This document shows positions 1 to 7,032 of a stretch of 21,908 nt of DNA, one piece after another. The notes under the pieces are model-generated. The model did no database searches. It was not told the DNA's origin and saw nothing but the letters and a program-made list of their open reading frames with translations. Position numbers and translations under genes: made by a program. This stretch comes from an uncultured Oscillospiraceae bacterium (GTDB taxonomy: Bacteria; Bacillota; Clostridia; Oscillospirales; Oscillospiraceae). Each line of letters starts with the position of its first letter. The stretch's first letter is position 1. The DNA is taken from contig CAKTIN010000028.1 of NCBI GenBank assembly GCA_934565775.1, positions 1 to 21,908 of the forward strand, in the 5' to 3' direction.

Positions 1-1078
1 GGGTATAGGCCTTGCGCTCGTAGCTCTCCCGGCGGCCGTTGCCCGTGGGCTCCGTGCCCAGGTGCATGGCGGACTGCGCGTCGCTGATGCCGGCCTTGAG
101 GATCCCGTGGTCAATGATGACGGTATCGTGGGCCAGCACGCCCTCGTCGTCAAAGAAGTAGGTGGCGACCTCGTTCTGGGCGCAGCCGTCGTGCATGGTG
201 ATCAGCTCGGAGGCCACGGGCTTGCCCACATACTGCCGGGCCAGGGCCCGGTCCTTTACGAACATATCCATCTCCACGCCGTGGCCGAAGGCCTCGTGGA
301 CGATCATGCCGGTCACATCCGGGTCGCAGATGCACTCATAGGTGCCCGGCTCAATGGGCTGGGCGTCCAGAAGCGCCTCGGCGGTCCGGACCACCGTGGG
401 GATTTGGGCCTCCATGCCCTCCAGAACCTCGGCGCCGCCCAGGTTGGAGAAGCCCTTATAGCCCACCTCCATCCGCTGGCCCCGGCCCGCTACGGCGCCA
501 AGAGCGCCGGTGGTCCACAGCACATCCTGCTCCATCTCCCGGTGCGCGGAGAGGAAGAGCTTGTGATATTCCTGATATTCCATGGCAACCATGGCGTCCA
601 GCAGCTGCTCGCTCTGCCCCAGGGCCTTTTCCCGCAGGGCGGTCAGGCGGCTGACGATGGCCTCGTCCCCCAGGTCCCTGGGATGGACGGCGTAGGACGT
701 GGCCTTAGAAAAAACGCAGGGCTCGTCTGCCAGCTTGCCATAGGCGCTCTGGTCCAGCCCCTCCGGCAGGGCCGCCGCCAGAGGCACCAGCCGGGTCTCA
801 ATCTCGGCGGCGATGGCCTCCACGGTGCTGTCCGTCAGGTCGTTGCCGCTGTATTCGGCGTAGCCCCGGCCGTCATAGACCTTGACGACCATGCCCTTAC
901 CGCCGAACATGGTGGTTTGGTTCAGCTGGGTCCCGTTCCTGGAGACCCGGTAGCCTTTTCCATCGCAATCCGTCAGAAGGACAGAGGCGTAAGAAAACTT
1001 CTCCAGCAGCTTCTCCAAAAGCCGCTTTGCGGCAGGCTTTTTCTGCGCAATATAAGCGCTGTGCTTGACTTGCTGCAA
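1..1078 (-). CDS. tldD: TldD/PmbA-family metalloprotease, N-terminal 359 codons (partial)
   Basis: The gene runs off the left edge, so its C-terminus is missing. Translation from TTG at 1078 gives a TldD/PmbA-like protein. The metal-binding HExxxH motif reads HEAFGH, with His261, Glu262 and His265 (coding bases about 283-298). This position fits the spacing known for E. coli TldD. TldD family members are cytoplasmic zinc proteases that work with PmbA/TldE on small unfolded peptides. The TTG start is chosen because AAAGGAGG lies 7 bases upstream and the coding frame begins there; no better ATG is in range. A consensus promoter precedes it, so it is probably transcribed on its own. The C-terminal metal ligand, a Cys in E. 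coli, lies outside the window. PmbA is the alternative name, but a clear HExxxH motif favours TldD. Confidence 0.88.
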   Translation of the reverse strand, partial: MQQVKHSAYIAQKKPAAKRLLEKLLEKFSYASVLLTDCDGKGYRVSRNGTQLNQTTMFGGKGMVVKVYDGRGYAEYSGNDLTDSTVEAIAAEIETRLVPLAAALPEGLDQSAYGKLADEPCVFSKATSYAVHPRDLGDEAIVSRLTALREKALGQSEQLLDAMVAMEYQEYHKLFLSAHREMEQDVLWTTGALGAVAGRGQRMEVGYKGFSNLGGAEVLEGMEAQIPTVVRTAEALLDAQPIEPGTYECICDPDVTGMIVHEAFGHGVEMDMFVKDRALARQYVGKPVASELITMHDGCAQNEVATYFFDDEGVLAHDTVIIDHGILKAGISDAQSAMHLGTEPTGNGRRESYERKAYT

Positions 1079-1121
1079 TGTAATTCCTCCTTTACCTGCG
1101 GGAGAACACCCGCTTTTCTTC

Positions 1122-1150
1122 ACTATACTCGCTTTTTCCAAAAATGTCAA
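1122..1150 (-). promoter_or_regulatory. Sigma-A promoter of the tldD-like gene
   Basis: On the minus strand, TTGACA (1150-1145) and TATAGT (1127-1122) are separated by exactly 17 bases. The start codon is about 45 bases downstream. The leader contains a short GCGGG/CCCGC hairpin just before the ribosome-binding site. Confidence 0.75.
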
Positions 1151-1158
1151 TCCACCGG

Positions 1159-1217
1159 CGGTTGCGCCGGGGAAGGGCTCGGTTGCGCCGGGGAAGGGAA
1201 CGGTTGCGCCGGGGAGA
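1159..1217. repeat. Three 21-bp-period direct repeats upstream of the tldD-like promoter
   Basis: CGGTTGCGCCGGGGAAGGG occurs at 1159 and 1180, and a copy with a slightly changed end occurs at 1201. A short partial copy (CGGTTG) follows at 1223. The period is 21 bp, two helical turns. The nearest copy ends 8 bp upstream of the -35 box, an arrangement typical of activator sites, though simple tandem duplication is also possible. Confidence 0.75.
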
Positions 1218-1228
1218 ACAGGCGGTTG

Positions 1229-1268
1229 AAAAAGCGGGAGGCGCCCCCGGTGGGGCCCTCCCGCTTTT
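1229..1268 (-). terminator. Intrinsic terminator after the small hypothetical gene
   Basis: A 12-bp perfect stem (AAAAGCGGGAGG at 1230-1241 paired with 1257-1268) is followed on the minus strand by a run of T. It separates the 1278-1496 gene from the tldD-like promoter. The A-rich and T-rich flanks could also make it work on the plus strand. Confidence 0.8.
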
Positions 1269-1277
1269 GACTTCCCG

Positions 1278-1496
1278 CTATAGATCGTCTGCGTCCTGGA
1301 CGGGGACCTCATAGGGCTCCGCCGGGACGCCGGTCCAGCTGCCCTGGGGGTCCGTGACCGGCTCCTGGAAGCATACGCCCCGCAGGCCCCCGGCCAGATT
1401 GGTCTGCCTGGGCTCCGGCCCCGGCAGCGCCGCAGCGCCGGGCAGGATCCCGGGGCCGACGCGCCGGGCCAGAGAGTCTCTGTGCCGCCTTGCCAT
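1278..1496 (-). CDS. Small hypothetical protein, 72 aa
   Basis: I do not recognise this protein. The ATG at 1496 is preferred over an upstream GTG (1502) because GGAGG lies 7 bases before it. The product begins MARRHRDS, is rich in Pro, Gly and Arg in its first half and ends with the acidic stretch VQDADDL. It has no membrane segment or signal peptide. It follows the MarR regulator by 57 bases, with no promoter visible between them, and its stop codon lies just before a strong terminator. That suggests it is the last gene of a marR operon. A hairpin in the gap can cover its ribosome-binding site. Composition resembles the host. It could be a spurious frame in GC-rich DNA, but the ribosome-binding site and terminator argue for a real gene. 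Confidence 0.55.
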   Translation of the reverse strand: MARRHRDSLARRVGPGILPGAAALPGPEPRQTNLAGGLRGVCFQEPVTDPQGSWTGVPAEPYEVPVQDADDL

Positions 1497-1503
1497 GTCC
1501 ACT

Positions 1504-1547
1504 CCTCCTTTGCTGCAAGCTTCTGCTCCAGCTTACCGCAAAGGAGG
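1504..1547 (-). promoter_or_regulatory. Hairpin that can hide the ribosome-binding site of the small gene
   Basis: On the minus strand, CCTCCTTTGC (1547-1538) can pair with GCAAAGGAGG (1513-1504), a 10-bp perfect inverted repeat with a 24-base loop. The second arm contains the whole AAAGGAGG site of the 72-aa gene. No T-run follows, so it does not look like a terminator. Confidence 0.55.
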
Positions 1548-1552
1548 CAAAA

Positions 1553-2020
1553 TTATTCGTCTTTGATGACCGTGGCGTGGGTCTGCTCCGGCAGCTCCGG
1601 CATGAGCTCCTTAGAGATGATCTGCAGCATCTGCTCCAGCTTCTCCACGTCCTCCTTGGGGAAGCGGCGGCGGATCCGGTCCGACACCGTGCCCAGATAG
1701 GCGTAATTGATATTATAGTAGTCCACATACTTTTGGGTGGGCACTAAATAGTATTCCCGCCGGTCGTCCGTGGAGCGGACCTTTTTCAGATACCCCTTGG
1801 AGACCAGATTGTTGACCTTGTAGGCTGCGTTGGGGGGCGAGATCTGGGCAAAGGTGGCAAATTCGTTGACGGTGGGGGTCCCTAAGTCGTGGATGATCTC
1901 CATGCAGAAGGTCTCCACTGTGGTGAGGCTGGCCTCCCGCTCCTGGAAGCGGCTGAACACCGATTTGTAAAAGTGCAGCTTAAATTTTGAGTAGACCTCC
2001 GCAAAATCCTGATCCAGCAT
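1553..2020 (-). CDS. MarR-family transcriptional regulator, 155 aa
   Basis: Length and layout fit the MarR family, whose members are dimeric winged-helix DNA-binding proteins that usually repress nearby genes and respond to small ligands. The helix-turn-helix lies around residues 50-85 (TPTVNEFATFAQISPPNAAY, then VNNLVSKGYL). The wing follows with the family signature STDDRREYYLVPT, where Asp and Arg residues hold the wing. The C-terminal half is a long helix with charged heptads (RFPKEDVEKLEQM), as expected for the dimer interface. The start is ATG at 2020 with a weak GGGAGC site. A TACAAT -10 box lies near 2060, and an 8-bp palindrome TTTGCAAA sits just upstream of it. That palindrome is a possible operator, but I have not shown this. 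Its target may be itself and the downstream 72-aa gene. Confidence 0.87.
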   Translation of the reverse strand: MLDQDFAEVYSKFKLHFYKSVFSRFQEREASLTTVETFCMEIIHDLGTPTVNEFATFAQISPPNAAYKVNNLVSKGYLKKVRSTDDRREYYLVPTQKYVDYYNINYAYLGTVSDRIRRRFPKEDVEKLEQMLQIISKELMPELPEQTHATVIKDE

Positions 2021-2133
2021 GGTCCCGGCTCCCTTCGATCCGATTGTTTCATTTATTGTAGCATAGTTTGCAAAGGATGGAAAGGTGCAACTTGGTAACT
2101 TTTTGTGAACCTTTCTCCGCCCGGGCCGGGGCC

Positions 2134-3117
2134 TTACCGGGAAAGCACGGTGCAGGCCTGGGAAAAGCGGCCATCCAGCCCGGCGGTGATGTAAATTTCC
2201 CCGTCCTGCGTAATGAAAACCGCCTCAAAATCTCGGCTCTCCCGCCAGAGAGCCGCGCCCTTTTCCAGCCCCAGGACGAACAGAGCCGTAGACAGGGCGT
2301 CCGCCGTGGCACCGCAGGAGGAGACGATGGTGACGCTGGCCAGGCCGGACGCCGCCGGAGCGCCGGTGGCCGGGTCCAGAATGTGGTGGTAGCGGACCCC
2401 GTCCTGTTCAAAGTACCGCTGGTAGCCCCCGGAGGTGACGACGCACGCTGTCCCGGTGATGCGCAGGGTCCCGGCATAGCCGGAGCCGAAGGGGTCCTGA
2501 ACGGCTACCTGCCAGTCTGAGCCGTCCGTCTTGACGCCGTAGGTCAGAATATTGCCCCCCAGGCTGAGGATGGCCCGGTCCGCCTGGGCCTCCTCCAGAA
2601 TTGCAAGCAGGCAGTCCGCGGCGAAGCCCTTGACGATCCCGCCCAGGTCCATCCGCCCGGAATCCAGCCAGGCCTCCCCGCCGGACAGATGAAGCTTCTC
2701 CGCCCCTCCGGCGGCCAGGGCCACCCGGCGCTCCGCCTCGCTGGGGACCCGGTAGCTGCCGGTGGTGAAGCCCCAGAGCTGCACCGCCTGGCCCAGCACC
2801 GGGTCAAAGGCTCCGCCGGTCCGGGCGGAGAGGTCCAACGCCTGCTCCAGAAGGCTCTGCTCTTGGGCGGTGAGGGCGACCCGCTGGCCCCGGTTCAGCC
2901 GCCAGACCAGGCTCTCGGTCTCGTTGACGCCGTAGCTGGCCTGGAGGGCATAGAGTGCCGCCTCCAGCCGGTCCAGGCAGTCCGCCTGCCCGCCCCAGAC
3001 CTTCAGATCCATGACCGTATCCATGGCGAACAGCTCCCGCTGCTCCGGCCCCCGGCTTCCGCAGCCGCTCAGGAGCAGTCCCAGGCACAATAGACAGCAG
3101 AACAAGCGCTTTTTCAT
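2134..3117 (-). CDS. apbE: ApbE-type FAD:protein FMN transferase lipoprotein, 327 aa
   Basis: This enzyme attaches FMN from FAD covalently to Ser/Thr residues of membrane flavoproteins such as Rnf or Nqr subunits. The protein begins with a lipoprotein signal peptide, MKKR followed by a Leu/Cys-rich stretch and the lipobox LLSGC (Cys19), so it should be anchored outside the membrane. Family motifs appear in order: MDTVMDLKVW (32-41), GGAFDPVLG (101-109), DLGGIVKGFAAD (157-168), HHILDPATGAPA (244-255) and ATADALSTA (270-278), the last with the Asp and Thr that bind magnesium. ATG at 3117 is chosen over a longer frame because GGGAGG lies 10 bases upstream and the signal peptide starts there. It has its own promoter, divergent from the ribosomal protein operon. 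No Rnf or Nqr gene is in the window. Confidence 0.93.
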   Translation of the reverse strand: MKKRLFCCLLCLGLLLSGCGSRGPEQRELFAMDTVMDLKVWGGQADCLDRLEAALYALQASYGVNETESLVWRLNRGQRVALTAQEQSLLEQALDLSARTGGAFDPVLGQAVQLWGFTTGSYRVPSEAERRVALAAGGAEKLHLSGGEAWLDSGRMDLGGIVKGFAADCLLAILEEAQADRAILSLGGNILTYGVKTDGSDWQVAVQDPFGSGYAGTLRITGTACVVTSGGYQRYFEQDGVRYHHILDPATGAPAASGLASVTIVSSCGATADALSTALFVLGLEKGAALWRESRDFEAVFITQDGEIYITAGLDGRFSQACTVLSR

Positions 3118-3151
3118 GGCAGCACATCCTCCCACAGGAAATTCTGGAGAC

Positions 3152-3180
3152 AATATAGCAGACTTTCCGGCGAATCGCAA
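3152..3180 (-). promoter_or_regulatory. Promoter of apbE
   Basis: On the minus strand, TTGCGA (3180-3175) and TATATT (3157-3152) have a 17-base spacer. The predicted start is about 30 bases before the ATG. It is divergent from the rplU promoter 40 bp away. Confidence 0.6.
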
Positions 3181-3220
3181 GACATTCCGAAAAAAATCCG
3201 GATTTTCCGGCAAAAAACCG

Positions 3221-3249
3221 TTGACAAGCCAACCTGCGTCTGCTAAAAT
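3221..3249 (+). promoter_or_regulatory. Strong promoter of the rplU-prp-rpmA operon
   Basis: A perfect TTGACA (3221-3226) and TAAAAT (3244-3249) are separated by 17 bases. Transcription should start near 3256 and give a leader of about 80 bases before rplU. Confidence 0.85.
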
Positions 3250-3255
3250 AGAAAG

Positions 3256-3330
3256 GCCGCATTGAAAAGGCTGGAAGTCCGCCCATTGGGGGGCGCCTTA
3301 AGAGCGAGACTACAATAAAGGTAGGTGCAA
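3256..3330 (+). ncRNA. Structured leader of rplU, candidate L21 leader
   Basis: Between the predicted start and the rplU ribosome-binding site the RNA can form a nested hairpin: AAGGC (3267-3271) with GCCTT (3295-3299), and inside it CGCCC (3280-3284) with the G-run before 3295. L21 leaders are known in Firmicutes at exactly this place and are thought to bind a ribosomal protein for autoregulation. I assign it by position and structure, not by a consensus match. Confidence 0.45.
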
Positions 3331-3336
3331 ACTGAA

Positions 3337-3648
3337 ATGAAAGCTGTTATCGTTACCGGTGGGAAGCAGTACACCGTGGCTGAGGGCGACGTGATCTACA
3401 TTGAGAAGCTGAACGCCGAGGCTGAGAGTGCTGTGACCTTCGATCAGGTTCTGGCTGTGCTGGATGGCGATAGCTCCAAGATCGGCGCTCCCATGGTGGA
3501 CGGCGCGAAGGTCGAGGGCAAGGTCATCAAGAACGGCAAGGGCAAGAAGATCACCGTGTTCAAGTACCGGCCCAAGAAGGACTCCAAGTCCCTGCGCGGC
3601 CATCGGCAGCCTTACACCAAGGTCGAGATCACGAAGATCGCTCTGTAA
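3337..3648 (+). CDS. rplU: 50S ribosomal protein L21
   Basis: This 103-aa protein has the usual L21 length and sequence. It starts [18 protein letters not shown], has the central VLAVLDG strand and ends with the RNA-binding stretch [19 protein letters not shown]. It binds 23S rRNA in the large subunit. The ATG at 3337 is preferred over an in-frame GTG at 3325 because the family begins with MKA or MYA and AAGGTAGG lies at proper distance. It is first in the operon with prp and rpmA; only three bases separate its stop codon from prp. Confidence 0.98.
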   Translation: MKAVIVTGGKQYTVAEGDVIYIEKLNAEAESAVTFDQVLAVLDGDSSKIGAPMVDGAKVEGKVIKNGKGKKITVFKYRPKKDSKSLRGHRQPYTKVEITKIAL

Positions 3649-3651
3649 GCT

Positions 3652-3975
3652 ATGACAAAGGTAGAATTTTTCATGGACGGAGACAGGATCATCGGATTCT
3701 GCTGCTCCGGCCACAGCGGCTATGGCGAAGCCGGGCAGGACATTGTCTGCGCCGCCGTCAGCGCCGCGATCAACCTGACCGAGTGCACCGTGAATGACAT
3801 TTGCGGGGCCCGGGCCAAGGTCCGGGTGGAGGAGGCGCAGGCGCGCATCACTCTCACCCTCCCCGCTTCCTGCGATGAGGAGGAAGCCGTTCAGGCCGCG
3901 TTGGCGGGCCTGATGGTCTACCTCACCGGGCTGCGGGACGAGTATCCCGATTATCTCGATGTTTTGGAGGTGTAA
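3652..3975 (+). CDS. prp: Ribosomal-processing cysteine protease Prp
   Basis: This 107-aa protein belongs to the Prp family (formerly YsxB, DUF464). It shows the catalytic His21 in GHSGYGEAGQD and Cys33 in VCAAVS, at the spacing known for the family. In Firmicutes Prp removes the N-terminal extension of ribosomal protein L27, a step needed for ribosome function. The gene lies between rplU and rpmA, as is typical. Its substrate is encoded 3 bases downstream and carries the matching cleavage sequence. Translation is probably coupled to both neighbours, since the gaps are only three bases. Confidence 0.95.
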   Translation: MTKVEFFMDGDRIIGFCCSGHSGYGEAGQDIVCAAVSAAINLTECTVNDICGARAKVRVEEAQARITLTLPASCDEEEAVQAALAGLMVYLTGLRDEYPDYLDVLEV

Positions 3976-3978
3976 ATC

Positions 3979-4260
3979 ATGCTGAAAATTGGTATTCAGT
4001 TCTTCGCCCATAAGAAAGGCGGCGGTTCCACCAAGAACGGCCGTGACTCTGAGTCCAAGCGCCTGGGCGCCAAGCGGGCCGACGGGCAGTTCGTCCTGGC
4101 CGGCAACATCCTGGTCCGCCAGAGAGGCACGCACATTCACCCCGGTGTGAACGTGGGCATCGGCTCCGACGACACTCTGTTCGCTCTGATCGACGGCACC
4201 GTCAAGTTCGAGCGGCTGGGCAAGGACCGCAAGCAGTGCTCTGTGTACGCACGGCAGTAA
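3979..4260 (+). CDS. rpmA: 50S ribosomal protein L27 with a Prp-cleavable extension
   Basis: This 93-aa protein starts [17 protein letters not shown]. The first nine residues are the extension found in Firmicutes that have Prp, and the expected cut is after Phe9, leaving AHKKGGG as the mature N-terminus. That tail reaches into the peptidyl transferase centre. The rest ([31 protein letters not shown]) matches L27. It is the last gene of the operon and is followed by a strong terminator. Confidence 0.98.
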   Translation: MLKIGIQFFAHKKGGGSTKNGRDSESKRLGAKRADGQFVLAGNILVRQRGTHIHPGVNVGIGSDDTLFALIDGTVKFERLGKDRKQCSVYARQ

Positions 4261-4268
4261 TTTCCCGA

Positions 4269-4304
4269 GGGCGTTGCAAAGGTATTTTGCAACGCCCTTT
4301 GTTT
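4269..4304 (+). terminator. Intrinsic terminator after rpmA
   Basis: A perfect 12-bp stem (GGGCGTTGCAAA at 4269-4280 with 4286-4297), a 5-base loop and the T-rich tail TTTGTTT. Confidence 0.92.
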
Positions 4305-4350
4305 ATAATAGGCTTGCAGGCTGCCTGTGGCAGCAGATGGGAGGCAGACC

Positions 4351-5625
4351 GTGTTTATCGATAAAGTAAAAATTTCCGTTGCCGCCGGGAAGGGCGGAGA
4401 CGGTGCGGTGGCGTTCCACCGGGAGAAATATGTGGCGGCCGGCGGCCCGGACGGGGGAGACGGCGGCCACGGGGGCAATATCGTCCTGCGGATCAATGAC
4501 AACCTGTCCACCCTGATGGACTTTCGCTACAAGCGGAAATATACCGCCCAGCCCGGTGCAGACGGCGCGGGCGCCCGGTGCAAGGGCAAGCGGGGGGCGG
4601 ACCTGGTGATCCAGGTGCCCCGGGGCACCGTGGTGCGGGACGCGGCCACGGAGCAGATCATCGTGGATATGTCCCAGGGGGGCGATTTTATCCTGGCCAA
4701 GGGCGGCCGGGGCGGCTGGGGCAACAAGCACTTCGCCACCCCCACCCGGCAGCTGCCCCGCTTTGCCAAGGGCGGCCTGCCCGGGGAGGCCCGGGAGGTC
4801 ATCCTGGAGCTGAAGCTTCTGGCGGACGTGGGCCTGGTGGGCTTTCCCAATGTGGGCAAATCCACATTGCTCTCCGTGACCTCCAACGCCCGGCCGAAGA
4901 TCGCCAATTACCACTTCACCACCCTGTTCCCCAACCTGGGGGTCATCTATGTGGACGAGGGCGTGTCCTTCGTCATGGCGGATATTCCCGGCATCATTGA
5001 GGGCGCCGCAGAGGGCGCGGGCCTGGGGCATGACTTCCTCCGACATATTGACCGGTGCCGCCTGCTGCTGCACATTGTGGACGTCTCCGGCTCCGAGGGC
5101 CGGGACCCGGTGGAGGATTTTGACAAGATCTGCGCCGAGCTCCACGACTACTCCGTGGACCTGAGCAACCGGCCTATGATCGTCGTGGCCAACAAGTGCG
5201 ACCTGCTGGCCCCGGACAGCGACAATTTGCAGCGGCTGAAGGACCACGCCGAGCGCCTGGGCTGCGAATTTTACGCCATTTCCGCCGCCACCACCGAGGG
5301 TACCCGGCAGCTTATGCGGGTGGTCGCGGACCGGCTGCGGCAGCTGCCTCCGGTGACGGTGTACGAGCCGGAGTATGTGAAGCCTCTGGAAGAGGCGGGG
5401 GACCCCAGCGAGCTGGAGATCGAGCACTACGGGGATACCTGGGTGATCTCCGGGGCCTGGATGGAGCGGCTGCTGAACGATGTGAACTTTGACGACTTTG
5501 AATCCCGGATGTATTTTGACCGCCAGCTGCACAAATGCGGCCTGTTCCAGCGGCTGGAGGAGATGGGCATCCAGGACGGAGAGACCGTCAGCATCTACGA
5601 TTGGGAGTTCGAGTATCAGCGCTAG
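4351..5625 (+). CDS. obgE: Obg-family GTPase (ObgE/CgtA), 424 aa
   Basis: Obg is an essential GTPase that acts in large-subunit ribosome assembly and the stress response. The order of domains is complete. The glycine-rich Obg fold spans residues 1 to about 158 (FIDKVKISVAAGKGGDG). The G domain follows, with the P-loop GFPNVGKS at 164-171, the switch motif DIPG and the specificity motif NKCD. A C-terminal OCT domain from about residue 345 is typical of Firmicutes and ends with IYDWEFEY. GTG at 4351 is chosen because the family starts with MFID and GGGAGG lies 6 bases before it; a GTG 24 bases earlier has no such site. It sits just after rpmA, its usual neighbour, but the terminator between them implies separate or readthrough transcription. 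Confidence 0.97.
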   Translation: MFIDKVKISVAAGKGGDGAVAFHREKYVAAGGPDGGDGGHGGNIVLRINDNLSTLMDFRYKRKYTAQPGADGAGARCKGKRGADLVIQVPRGTVVRDAATEQIIVDMSQGGDFILAKGGRGGWGNKHFATPTRQLPRFAKGGLPGEAREVILELKLLADVGLVGFPNVGKSTLLSVTSNARPKIANYHFTTLFPNLGVIYVDEGVSFVMADIPGIIEGAAEGAGLGHDFLRHIDRCRLLLHIVDVSGSEGRDPVEDFDKICAELHDYSVDLSNRPMIVVANKCDLLAPDSDNLQRLKDHAERLGCEFYAISAATTEGTRQLMRVVADRLRQLPPVTVYEPEYVKPLEEAGDPSELEIEHYGDTWVISGAWMERLLNDVNFDDFESRMYFDRQLHKCGLFQRLEEMGIQDGETVSIYDWEFEYQR

Positions 5626-5667
5626 GAAAAACCTGCCAAGCAAAGACACAAAACAGCAAGATTATTG

Positions 5668-5697
5668 TTGTTTTTTGCACAAAAAATGTTGTATAAT
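5668..5697 (+). promoter_or_regulatory. Promoter upstream of the AraC-family regulator
   Basis: TTGTTT (5668-5673) and a perfect TATAAT (5692-5697) are separated by 18 bases in an AT-rich stretch after obgE. The start would fall near 5703, inside the hairpin that follows. Confidence 0.6.
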
Positions 5698-5700
5698 ATA

Positions 5701-5732
5701 CCTGCCCCTGAAATGGGGGCAGGTATCTTTTT
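5701..5732 (+). terminator. Hairpin terminator at the predicted start of the araC transcript
   Basis: CCTGCCCC (5701-5708) pairs with GGGGCAGG (5716-5723), followed by TATCTTTTT. It is the only good terminator after obgE. It starts just 3 bases after the -10 box, so a transcript from that promoter would begin within its first arm and may escape it. Confidence 0.75.
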
Positions 5733-5760
5733 AATCTGATTGCGAAGGATGGGTCCTGTT

Positions 5761-6930
5761 ATGGTCAAAAACTTGAACTCCTTGACTTTCGCTGACTTCG
5801 GCACCATTCGCCCGGAGCGCCCGGCTGAGGACCGCTTGCCCGGAGGCGCGGAATGGGCGTCCGAGACCTTGCGCACCGGCGAGGTCCAAAATCAACTGTT
5901 TTATCCTGCCGCCCCGGTTTATCTGGACTATGAGAGCGGCATGACCGTCCTGGCGGCCAGCAAGGACGGCGGGCCCTTCCAGTTTTTCTATCTGGACAAG
6001 CCTGTGTGTATCCACCCGGGGATTCGCTTTGCCCTGGTGCCCTATGCGGGCAGCTCCGTGGTGCGGATGGTGGCGGCTCAGGGGAGCTGGCCCAAGATCC
6101 TCCCCCTGCCGGACAGCTTCACCGGCCTTCAGCTCTCCCGGAAGCTGGAGGTGGGCCGGATCTTTACCTTTTTCTATCAGGAGAAGGAGCTGGGCTTCTT
6201 CTTCCCCGGGGAGAGCCACCCCACCTGGGAGCTTACTTATGTGGATAAGGGCTATATTCACTCCGTGGCCGGGGGGCAGGACCTGCTCCTGGAGCAGGGG
6301 GACCTGACCCTGTACGGGCCGGACCAGTGGCATATGCAGTATACGGATACGGACTGCGCCGCCAATTACATTACCATTTCCTTTGAGCTGGCGGCGGGAG
6401 ATTTGAAGTCTCTGCTGAACCGGAAATTTGCCGCGCCGCACCAGGCGGTGGAGCTCCTGCGGCAGATGCTCCGGGAGCGGGACCGGCAGGACGAGTATGC
6501 GGACGACTGCATCATCTGCCTGCTGGGCAATCTGCTGCTGACTCTTCTGCGGGAGGGGCGGGCCATGCAGGGGACGACCTCCCTGCGCACCGCCGCCGCC
6601 ATTCAGAACGAGAACGATGTAATCAACCGGGCCCAGCGGTTCATCAGCGAGAACGTGCGGGAAAAGCTCAGCGTGCCCATGGTGGCCAAGGAGGCGGGGG
6701 TGAGCCCCTCCTATCTGACGGCGCTGTTCCACAAGAATCTGCAAATTTCCCCCGGAGAGTACATCCGCCGGATCAAGCTTCAGGAGAGCCGCCAGATGAT
6801 CCGGGAGGGCAAGCTGAATTTTACGGAAATTTCTCAGCTCTTGCAGTATTCCACCGTGCATCACTTCTCCCGGCAGTTTAAGGAGAAATTTGGCATTACC
6901 CCCACCCAATACGCGAAATCCATCCGATAA
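5761..6930 (+). CDS. AraC-family transcriptional regulator with cupin-like sensor domain, 389 aa
   Basis: The last hundred residues or so form the AraC DNA-binding domain with two helix-turn-helix units. The first reads SVPMVAKEAGVSPSYLTALF; the second contains FTEISQLLQYSTVHHFSRQF and ends with the family signature FGITPTQY. The region around residues 135-220 (HPTWELTYVDKG, DLTLYGPDQWHMQY) resembles the sugar-sensing cupin of AraC proteins. An extra N-terminal domain of about 130 residues precedes it, which I do not recognise. Such regulators usually control sugar uptake or breakdown genes, but none lies next to it, so the target is unknown. Several starts are possible (TTG 5740, ATG 5749, ATG 5761); I choose 5761 because AAGGATGGG precedes it at a good distance. 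Two hairpins follow the stop codon. Confidence 0.9.
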   Translation: MVKNLNSLTFADFGTIRPERPAEDRLPGGAEWASETLRTGEVQNQLFYPAAPVYLDYESGMTVLAASKDGGPFQFFYLDKPVCIHPGIRFALVPYAGSSVVRMVAAQGSWPKILPLPDSFTGLQLSRKLEVGRIFTFFYQEKELGFFFPGESHPTWELTYVDKGYIHSVAGGQDLLLEQGDLTLYGPDQWHMQYTDTDCAANYITISFELAAGDLKSLLNRKFAAPHQAVELLRQMLRERDRQDEYADDCIICLLGNLLLTLLREGRAMQGTTSLRTAAAIQNENDVINRAQRFISENVREKLSVPMVAKEAGVSPSYLTALFHKNLQISPGEYIRRIKLQESRQMIREGKLNFTEISQLLQYSTVHHFSRQFKEKFGITPTQYAKSIR

Positions 6931-6932
6931 GC

Positions 6933-7006
6933 AAGCGGGAGGCCAGAAGCCTCCCGCTTTCGCTGCTTTATAAAGAACAGGGAGACCCTCCGGCCTCCCG
7001 TTTTTT
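6933..7006. terminator. Two convergent terminator hairpins between araC and the pseudouridine synthase gene
   Basis: The first hairpin is an 11-bp perfect stem (AAGCGGGAGGC at 6933-6943 with 6949-6959). The second is GGGAG (6980-6984) with CTCCC (6995-6999) followed by TTTTTT at 7001-7006. They serve the plus-strand araC gene and, read in reverse, probably the minus-strand gene ending at 7033. Confidence 0.8.
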
Positions 7007-7032
7007 GTACAGACAAGGGAATGCGCGCCGGG

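Noticed and set aside
62..1270. A 402-codon open frame on the plus strand, and similar long frames opposite obgE, araC, lspA and the DUF4153 gene
   Set aside because: They are antisense to well-supported genes in GC-rich DNA, lack ribosome-binding sites and have Leu/Gly/His-rich sequence typical of shadow frames.
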